Shown here: positions 15,929-22,818 of the stretch, in pieces
How the letters are laid out: every line of letters starts with the position of its first letter
Numbering within the stretch: the first letter of the stretch is position 1
Notes under the pieces: model-generated
Database searches by the model: none
What the model saw: only the letters and a program-made list of their open reading frames with translations
Told to the model about the DNA's origin: nothing
Translations under genes and position numbers: made by a program
Source: Mesostigma viride
Taxonomy: Eukaryota > Streptophyta > Mesostigmatophyceae > Mesostigmatales > Mesostigmataceae
Assembly (NCBI GenBank): GCA_009746045.1
Contig: RPFO01001155.1
Span: 1 to 22,818, forward strand
DNA: 22,818 bases
Direction of reading: 5' to 3'

Positions 15929-17063
15929 CCGATGGATCGCAAATAACCCCGAGTGCGCGGAAAAAATCGGCTTGCAGGCGACCTCTCCACCCTCGCCGGA
16001 GCCACCGCACCACGAGGAACCGCCTGCGCGACCTACTGATGGACGATACTGGACCTTCGACGAGGCCGTCGCCGCAGCGGATGCCCGGCCAGAGCATCAC
16101 GAGCCTGGCAGGCCCTCGAGAGAGCGCGGGGCGACGCGCAAAACCGCGAAGGGGTACATCGGCAGGCTGCGAGTTCTCCTTGACAAAATGGGGTGCTCGC
16201 AGGACGAATCAGTCGACTGCCTCGCAGACACCGCCCGTGTCCTGCGCGTCGTCCACGAAACCTCGGAACCCAAACGCAAGCTCGCACACTCGAAAGAGGA
16301 TGCGTGGAGGGAGAACGAGAAGAACTTGCTCGGAGTGATAAACGGGGTGAATCGAATGATGCCACCTGAGAAGAGGCTCCCACGCGACGTGACGGACGCG
16401 TACGCTGCTCGAGTCAATGAGCTGAAGGTCGGCGATCTCGACAGGAAATTCGACAGGGCCGAGAGCAAGCCACTGAGGTACACGTACGAGCAGCTCCAGC
16501 GGATCGCCGCCGCCGAGTACAAAAAGGACCCTACGTCTGACGCCGCTTTGATGGGTCTTATTTACCTGTCCGGCGAGAAACTGCCACCGACCAGGTACGA
16601 CCACGACAAAATGCGCATCGTCAGTTCTATCAGCGAGCTCGAGCCACACGAGAACGGATACATTCCGAGCGAGCGCCGCATGATAATTCAACGTTTTAAG
16701 ACGGCAGAGACGTACGGCACGTACGACTACCAAATTCCAGACGGGTACAAGAAGCTGATTAACGCGTTGCAGGCTCGAGCTGATCAGAAGTACGTGTTCG
16801 AGGACCCAAAAAATCCAGGCGAATACATGAAGCACGAGTATTATTCTGCGAAGTACAACCGCATCTACCACGGCATTGATGCAACGAGGCAGGCGTACAT
16901 CACCCGTTTCTTGAAGGGCGCTTCGTGGAAAAAGCGAAAATGGGCTGGTGACTTGATGGGGCACGACGTACTTACAGGAGCCGTTTACGAGCGGCAGGCG
17001 GGGGACCCCTCTCCCCAGGGCGGCGAGACTGGCGGACGTCGGCTGAGGCCGAGGAAAAAGTAG
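15780..17063 (+). CDS. Tyrosine recombinase (integrase)
   Basis: The protein would cut and rejoin DNA through a 3'-phosphotyrosine to insert or excise the element. It has 427 residues. Residues 1-60 are basic and helical. Residues 118-215 are the likely core-binding domain. The catalytic domain carries PPTRYD (Arg272, first catalytic Arg), FKTAETYG (Lys307, beta-hairpin Lys), DATRQAYIT (Arg370, second Arg, with Asp where HxxR usually has His), MGHDVLTGAVYER (His395, nucleophile Tyr403). The C-terminal tail is basic. The order R-K-R-H-Y is diagnostic for the superfamily. Some PLVs carry this enzyme in place of a DDE integrase. The start is uncertain (Met1, Met6, or fusion to the upstream AT-hook frame). 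A TTTCCCGTGGGAAA palindrome lies 5 nt after the stop. Confidence 0.88.
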   Translation: MFSHQMTVTVEERREQWRRAQAKRRAIARDQTNCISAKSKVKKGVWNPSDRWIANNPECAEKIGLQATSPPSPEPPHHEEPPARPTDGRYWTFDEAVAAADARPEHHEPGRPSRERGATRKTAKGYIGRLRVLLDKMGCSQDESVDCLADTARVLRVVHETSEPKRKLAHSKEDAWRENEKNLLGVINGVNRMMPPEKRLPRDVTDAYAARVNELKVGDLDRKFDRAESKPLRYTYEQLQRIAAAEYKKDPTSDAALMGLIYLSGEKLPPTRYDHDKMRIVSSISELEPHENGYIPSERRMIIQRFKTAETYGTYDYQIPDGYKKLINALQARADQKYVFEDPKNPGEYMKHEYYSAKYNRIYHGIDATRQAYITRFLKGASWKKRKWAGDLMGHDVLTGAVYERQAGDPSPQGGETGGRRLRPRKK

Positions 17064-17068
17064 ACAGT

Positions 17069-17082
17069 TTTCCCGTGGGAAA
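17069..17082. promoter_or_regulatory. TTTCCCGTGGGAAA palindrome shared with the TIRs
   Basis: This 14-mer (6-bp arms around GT) is identical to 2277-2290 in the left TIR and to its inverted copy in the right TIR. It lies in the gap between recombinase and primase. A sequence-specific protein that binds the element ends could also bind here. Confidence 0.6.
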
Positions 17083-17412
17083 TTTTCATGAATGTCGAAA
17101 AGGATATCCTAAACTGCATGCATTATACAGGAAATAAAAAAGTTCCATGGGACCATTTTTCTCAAGGGTCGAGGTTCGAGGGTCTGTGTGGTTTTTAGAC
17201 GAACTGAAATTTTTTAATCGAAACTTTTTTTTTTCTAAGCATACGGTATACAACCTTCCAGAATGGTCTCGAACTTCAACCTGCATGACGACACGGTCGA
17301 CCGACACGACGTAACCGACAAGCCGACACGATTCGATTCCTCGTGGGAGATCTCCCACGGGAATAAAGGCGGACTCTCCCACGACAATCCGCACTCTCGC
17401 GCTCACACCACC
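17083..17412 (+). promoter_or_regulatory. Primase upstream region with CCCACG palindromes
   Basis: This 330-bp region precedes the preferred primase start. It includes a T-rich stretch with TCTA at 17234-17237, an 18-bp perfect palindrome CGTGGGAGATCTCCCACG (17342-17359), and CTCCCACGACAA (about 17376-17387), which matches TIR sequence near 2415-2427. The open frame passes through it from 17263, but the encoded residues merely translate these repeats, so I treat it as regulatory. Confidence 0.55.
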
Positions 17413-19943
17413 ATGGAGGCTCCCGGTCCACCCATCACCGCAAAGATGATCAAGCTCGCGCGGAGGATTAAATCTAAGAACTGGAACGATAACGCCCTAG
17501 AGCTATCCGCTAACGAAGCGCTCAGGCTCATTCGCGCTGGCGGCCATTGGTGCGAGGTTCTAAAAGAAGACGATGTTGTCAAGCCATATCTCGATTACGA
17601 CCTCAAATTCGATCACGAGGAAGGAGAGCCGGGAGTCACCGTCGACGACATCATCAACGACGTCTTCGAAAATTGTAACATCAACCATGAGAACGTCAAA
17701 GTACTCACGCGTCGTCCGCGTTGGGTCGAAACCAAGGGCAAGAGGACGTTCAAGTACTCGTTCCGTGTCTACGTGAAGGGTTGGAAAGTGACGGTGAAGG
17801 ATATGGGGCGTCTCATGAAGGCCAAACTTCTGCAGCTCCCCGGATGGGACGATTCCATTTACAACGACGGCCGATTGCTGAACTGTGTGTATAACACGAA
17901 GGACGTCGAGCCAGGATGCCCAATTCTCTCTCCCGTTGACGACAACGAGCCCATCGAAACGTTTGTCGCTCAATTGGTGGACGACGATGCAAAGTGGCTG
18001 CCTGTCGACGACTTGATCGACGGTCTCGAGCCTCCAGCAAAAAAAGGGAAAAAGTCGAGCGGTGGCAAGCGTGACGTTGGACGCCCTTCGACGAGGGTTT
18101 TCGCCACTAGCAGCGACGAAATCACGCACCTGGACAGTGACGACATCGCCAACGTCACTTCGCGCATCGTGGCCAGGTGGACCGAGCGTTACCCGAATTT
18201 TGAAGACCACGCGCTGGATGCTGCGAGCCTTCACTACTCGAAGGACCGTGACAACTACGTCATGCGCACGTTCAGCCACTTGTGCCTCGGAGCTGGCCGC
18301 GAGCACGGGAGCAACCACACTTACCTCGTCGTATCGCGTGACGGCATCATTCAGAAATGCCACGACTCGGACTGCCGCGACTTCTCGAGCGAAGTTGTCG
18401 CTCTCGGCGACGAACTCAAGTCTTTGCTTTTCCCATCCGAGGACGCCACGACGTCTTACATCCTCGCGCACTTCGAGAATTCTCATCGCGGTGTAGCCGA
18501 GGCCTGTGTGGTGGGATTTGCTGGGACTTGGCGGTACAGCGGTGGGTCGTTGTGGAATTTCAGGGACCACAGGTGGCGCCAGCTGATGACTGACGAACCT
18601 CTGCGGAACGCCATCGCTGAGATGGACAAGCTCCCGTCCAAGTACCGGGAGGTGTCCGCTATTTTTCTGAACGGCGTGACAAGGCCGAGTATCTGGGCGA
18701 CGACAAGAAGGCGGCGTACTTCGAAGCCCTGGCTGACTCCGCTGTGAAGATCTCCCACAACTTGCGTGACGGCCCTTACATCAACAACATCCGCAACGAG
18801 GTCAAGGGAATCATCTACGCCGAGCCAACCGAATTCGTGGAGAGGCTCGACAAAGATCCGCTGCTCCTGTGCTTCACTAACGGGGTTCTGGAACTCGCTA
18901 CCATGACCCTGCGACCTGGACGGCCCGACGACATGATTTCCAAGCAGATGGGACTTCCCTACACGCCAGACGCCGACACTTGTGCTATGGAAGTGAAGCT
19001 GGAGGAAATTTTCCCAGACGCTGTGACCCGGGCCCACTTCAAGCGTTTCCTTGGCTCACTGATGGTGGGGGACAATCGTGACGAGCAAGGATACTTCTGG
19101 AAGGGTTCAGGACGGAACGGGAAGGGCTTCCTGATGAGCGTCATCAGGTCAGCGTACGGCGACAACGTGAACAACGTTCGTGCTGCTTTCTACACTTCGC
19201 AGGAGCGGGACAGCGATGTGGCGACGCCAGAAGTTTTGGGAATGCGCGGCATGCGCGTTGGTTTGACGAACGAGCTCCAGCGCAACGTCCCTATCGTGGC
19301 GTCGAAGTTCAAGAATATCACTGGCAACGGGGTCCTGAAGGCGCGTGCTCTCCACTCGAACGAGTACGTGCAATTTCCTACGACGTTCAAGCTAGTTTTG
19401 GATACCAACAACGACGTGAAATTTGACGAGCACTGCGAGGGATTGTGGGACCGCGCTGTCATGTACCCTTTCGTGAGCAAGTTTTGCACGCAGGAGGAAA
19501 TTGACGCGGAACCTGAGCGTCAGCACATGAAGCTCATCGACACCACACTGGGCACTCGCGCCAAGGAGTTTGCGTTAGGATTGATGGCGATTTCGATTAG
19601 AGAGTGCGTAGTATACCTGGCAGCAACTAGCAAGGACGAGAGGTGGCCGCCTAGGTCGGAGGAGATGAGAGTACTGAAGACGGACTCGAAGTTTCGTCTG
19701 ATGGTGTGGTGCCTTTATCGAGGAGCTAAAGAAAAGCGGCGAGCTCGTCAAGTGCAGCGGAGAGGCAGTGCCTGTCAAGGTTCTTCTCGACGAGTACATT
19801 GCTTCGACTGGTATGGATAGCTACAAGGCGAAATTATTTGGAGACGAGGCAAAGGCGGTTTGGGCTGCAGGCTGACTCAGTACAAGTTGAGCGACGGTTC
19901 CAGGCCGAACTGCTTTATTGGATGGCGGTATTGCCCTTCGTAA
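17413..19943 (+). CDS. Primase-SF3 helicase (replication protein, frameshifted)
   Basis: This protein would prime and unwind DNA for replication. I prefer the start at 17413 (ACCACCATGG, a near-perfect Kozak context) over the frame opening at 17263. The N-terminal half is an archaeo-eukaryotic/UL52-like primase: PYLDYDLKFD (Asp61, Asp63, metal-binding), KYSFRVYVKG (113-123), RLLNCVYNTKD, and a zinc-binding-like end with Cys291, His302, Cys316 and Cys321. The C-terminal half is a D5-type helicase: LLCFTNGVLEL, Walker A GSGRNGKG (nt 19104-19127), Walker B-like MRVGLTNE, and motif C FKLVLDTNND. Reading breaks at a T5 run (18662-18666, one base missing), near 19701-19710 (one base too many) and at a G3 run (19862-19864, one missing). 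The reconstructed C-terminus ends at 19943. PLVs and virophages often carry this architecture. Confidence 0.85.
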
Positions 19944-20021
19944 GTAATATTTTAATGAAACGATTTTTCACATGTCAATCGATGGTCCTTCCGCTTTCAG
20001 ATGGACCCCCAGACGTCACCT

Positions 20022-21066
20022 CACCCCGCCGCGCGGCCCTCGCCGGGTCCGCCAACTCCCACGCACTGCTCGACCCTCCAGCACCTTACTAAATTTACTA
20101 AGCTAACTACGGGTTTTGGGTTTTCTTTGCGGGAAATTATGCAAGCCTGTGCATGCACTCTCACACGTCGAATAAAACTTTATTTCCAACTGAAAATATC
20201 AATTTAGTAGTAAATATAGTTTCCCACGAGAAAACACAGCAAGCCCTCACAACCGAGGCCCACCACCACCTGGCAGTCCCGCCACTGCTTGGCAGTCCGC
20301 GCCCCTCCGCTGCACCCCCGCTGGCCGGCCCCCATGGCCTTTCCCGTGGGAGATGGATTTATTGGTCATTTTGCCGTGGGAAACTACGTTTTCATAACCA
20401 TTTGTCGTGGGAGACTATATTTACTAAGTTTTTTGGGGGTTCTTTTTTTGGGAAATTCAGGTGTGTTTTTGGTGGTGCACACCTGAATTAATTTCCTAGG
20501 AATAAAACCCAAAACCCATAGTAAACTTAGTAAACATAGTTTCCCACGGGAAATGACTTAGTCCCATATCCCACATGGCCCTCACCCAGTTGTGGCATGT
20601 CACACTTCGACCTCATGGCAGGTGGCTTGAATTTCCTAGAAAAAAAACCAAAACCCATAGTAAACTTAGTAAATTTAGTCACCCTGGGATGCCAGCATAA
20701 GAGTCTACCACCATGGTCACTATAAGGTCACTATAGCTACCCTGTACCACACAGCACCTGTAGCACCTTGACCTCATGGCAGCTGGCTTGAATTTCCTAG
20801 AAAAAAAACCAAAAAACCATAGTAAACTTAGTAAATTTAGTCACAGTGGGAGGGTGATAGCCAGGGTGGGGGATGCCGTGGGTGTCTGGAGACGGTGTTA
20901 GGGTTTAGGGTTTAGGGTTTAGGGTGATACCCCACCCCAGGCCGCGGTCACTATAGGGTCACTATAGGGGTGGCAGATGCCAGCATAAGGCTGGTGCCCT
21001 TCTGTGAGCCGCGATGACGGAATGATGACGGAATGATGATGGAAGCTACTTAATTAATTAATTAAT
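20022..21066 (-). repeat. Right terminal inverted repeat (~1.04 kb)
   Basis: Inverted copy of 1762-2803. It starts 78 nt after the primase-helicase stop codon. Relative to the left arm it has longer homopolymers at several places (for example G5 against G4 twice, C5 against C4) and one 2-nt difference near the inner end. Open frames inside (for example 20153-20491) only translate the repeats and are not preserved in the left arm. Near-identity of the arms implies recent integration or ongoing gene conversion. Confidence 0.95.
20898..20924 (+). repeat. Telomere-like TTTAGGG repeats in right TIR
   Basis: TTAGGG followed by three TTTAGGG units, reading towards the right-hand outer end, again in native telomere orientation. 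It lies about 140 bp inside the TIR outer edge. Confidence 0.9.
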
Positions 21067-22818
21067 GACTCCGTTGGGAGATCATGTAGCACATATTCCC
21101 GTGGATGGATGGAGGGGGGATGCGAGAGAGTGGATGCGGTGTTCAAACTGGGCTGGGACCACTAGGTCGTCCAGCAACATCTGGGTGTAGTTCATGACAG
21201 GTTTCCCTACCCTTTTGGGAATGCTTTGTGGGATTGTGTATGCCCATGTCTAGTATACGAGCCACGAGCCACGAGGTAGCCATGGCTGACGGCGGAGCTC
21301 ATAACTTTCACGTTTGAGCACCGAATTTAGCCGTGAATATCACAATCGACGCGTCTTTTTATGACGCACATGCTGATATAATTTTCCGACGCTATTACGC
21401 AATATACGATGAGCAAACGCCTCTCGACGCAACGCAGCCTGGCGGCTGCGCTTAGCAATGAAAATACGTCTGCAGCCCGGCTGCGCTTCGCCCAACCGGC
21501 TCCATGAAGGCAGCGGCGCCACTAGCCAAGCTCTGATGTGTCGCCCAGCCCCCTCTGGGCCGCCTCGGCAGGCGCGGTCGCTAACCCAAGTCCAGCGCCC
21601 TGCCGAGGGGGCCGACCTGGAGGAGTTCGACCTTTGACGCCAGCCAGGCCCGGCTTTTTTGACAAGCTCAACCCGACAGATCCTGAGGCTACGTGTTTTT
21701 TCGGGATCGTTATGCTCGCTTCCTGAGAATGGTGCAAGAACTCTACCATCAGGGCCGCCGCTCACCGATGCTTTCAAGACGGCACCATCCACCGACGTAC
21801 ACTTCGAATCCAACATTCCCAAATTGCACGCCGCCCCACTTCAGATTCGCGTTCCTTTCTCCCTCCTCGGCCGCTCTCGAGGCGCTTTGGCCCCCAAGCC
21901 TCTCACCACCACCTTAAACCGATCCTCATCGCGCTCCTTCCTCAAGGAGCCTCGAGCGCACTGGCCCCATCGCAGCAGATGTGGCGGTCATGGGCAGCAC
22001 GTTGGTGCCGGCTCCCCTCCTCTCCACTGCACCTCCCACCATCCCACCGCCACCTCCAGGCCCCTACGCTCCTCCATCCTCCACCACCTCCACCTCGCGC
22101 CAATCACGCCCAGGCTCACGTGGACATCGACAGCGCTTTAAACCACGCCATTTGCATCGAGGTTCTGCGATACGCAGCCTCACGCCCAGGCGGTGAAGGA
22201 CATTGCGCCAAGCCCGCCTCGGACTGGGCTGGCCGCGTATTGCTTCCTTCCATGCACCACCTGGGCGGACATGTTAAAGCAATATACCACCTCCACACCC
22301 TCCGCCGTGCGCAGCCCAGCTTCAACGGCAGTACGCTTTGACCGTCGCGAGTGAGGCGGATATCTCGCCAACTTTCGCGGTTAGCGCCTCCAAGGCTGTC
22401 ATTCATGAGAATTCAAGATGGAAGGAAAGGAGAATCGCAGAAGCTTTGCGTGGTTTGAGAGAATCTTAAGATTAGCAAATGGGCCTTAACGGTAGATATC
22501 GAGCTGGCCTGCCCAACCGCCTTACGCGCGCGGATAACAGGCTAATGAGAACTGGGCGTAACCTCCCCGCTCCTCTCTCTTACTCTTTAGAGTACGACCC
22601 GGACAGATTTCTTTCACTCCAGACGCCGCTCAATGCGTGTCACAGAGATAAACTCTCTTACGACCCTTGACGACGAACTTGACCCTGGGCTACTAAACGG
22701 CGACGGCTGCGTAATCTACCTCCAGCTAGCGCAGAACAATATATTGTACTGGAAGGTGGGAGCCATTCTATCGTCGGCCACAAGCTGGGCAAGGCGACCC
22801 CCCCCCCCCGCTCGCAGC
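21067..22818. other. Right flanking DNA, host-like, no convincing gene
   Basis: This stretch is outside the TIR and more GC- and C-rich than the left flank. It holds open frames full of Pro, Ser and Arg with no recognisable domain. An imperfect inverted repeat around CTCGGCAGG and CCTGCCGAG lies near 21563-21610. A C-run of 13-14 bases occurs at about 22798-22811. I found no tRNA- or rRNA-like segment. It is probably host intergenic or degenerate repeat DNA. Confidence 0.55.

Noticed and set aside
16209-16964. 251-aa minus-strand frame opposite the recombinase
   Set aside because: It is antisense to the recombinase catalytic domain, whose R-K-R-H-Y set is clear.
17560-18570. 336-aa minus-strand frame opposite the primase
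   Set aside because: It is antisense to the primase catalytic region. Its Val/Arg/Asp-rich translation is typical of shadow frames in GC-rich genes.
20153-20491. 112-aa open frame in the right TIR (and partial mirror frames at 2432-2674, 2344-2538, 2460-2666)
   Set aside because: It translates the repeated CCCACG and TTTACTAAG units. The frame is broken in the left TIR copy by homopolymer length differences, and no domain is visible.
21340-22141. Overlapping 160-aa frames in the right flank, some with Arg/Pro-rich sequence
   Set aside because: Several frames on both strands are open at once because of high GC content, and none shows a domain or good start context.

Overview
The window holds what looks like one complete, integrated Polinton-like virus (PLV, a small eukaryotic dsDNA virus or transposon with double-jelly-roll capsid genes) of about 19.3 kb (1762-21066), with roughly 1.7 kb of host-like DNA on each side. 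The evidence is a pair of ~1.04 kb terminal inverted repeats (TIRs) enclosing a PLV gene set: major capsid protein, probable minor capsid protein, A32/FtsK-HerA-type packaging ATPase, tyrosine recombinase, and a primase fused to a superfamily 3 helicase. I see no DNA polymerase B, no retroviral-type (DDE) integrase and no capsid maturation protease. That points away from classical Polintons and from the canonical virophage core, towards the PLVs of algae and other protists. The host cannot be named. The plant/alga-type telomere unit TTTAGGG in the TIRs and the Kozak-like ACCACCATGG start contexts fit a eukaryotic, probably algal or protist, genome.

Layout. 1-1761: left flank with a CA/CG microsatellite and no convincing gene. 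1762-2803: left TIR. 3063-13328: tightly packed minus-strand block of mainly virion genes. In transcription order these are a 1103-aa fibre-like protein, a C2H2 zinc-finger protein, a small protein, a minor-capsid-like protein, a small Gly/Ala-rich virion-type protein, the MCP, a 56-aa protein, an Ig-like plus LamG adhesin, a second virion-like protein and an unknown charged protein. 13329-13352: a 24-bp divergent promoter. 13353-19943: plus-strand block with a coiled-coil protein, the packaging ATPase, a 650-bp repeat-rich non-coding region, an AT-hook protein, the tyrosine recombinase and the primase-helicase. 20022-21066: right TIR. 21067-22818: right flank, no convincing gene.

How the parts fit. 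The recombinase would insert and excise the element. The primase-helicase would open and prime the DNA for a host or helper-virus polymerase. The ATPase would package DNA into a capsid of MCP plus minor capsid proteins, and the Ig/LamG and 1103-aa proteins are candidate surface or attachment proteins. A palindromic motif (TTTCCCGTGGGAAA and CCCACG variants) is shared by the TIRs and the DNA just upstream of the primase, which hints at one element-encoded factor acting at both. Several genes (adhesin, MCP, minor capsid, 3979-4490 protein, primase-helicase) are broken by single-base indels, mostly in short homopolymers and without in-frame nonsense substitutions that I could see. The two TIR copies differ from each other mainly in the same way. 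This suggests homopolymer errors in the assembly, or very young decay, rather than an old dead copy.
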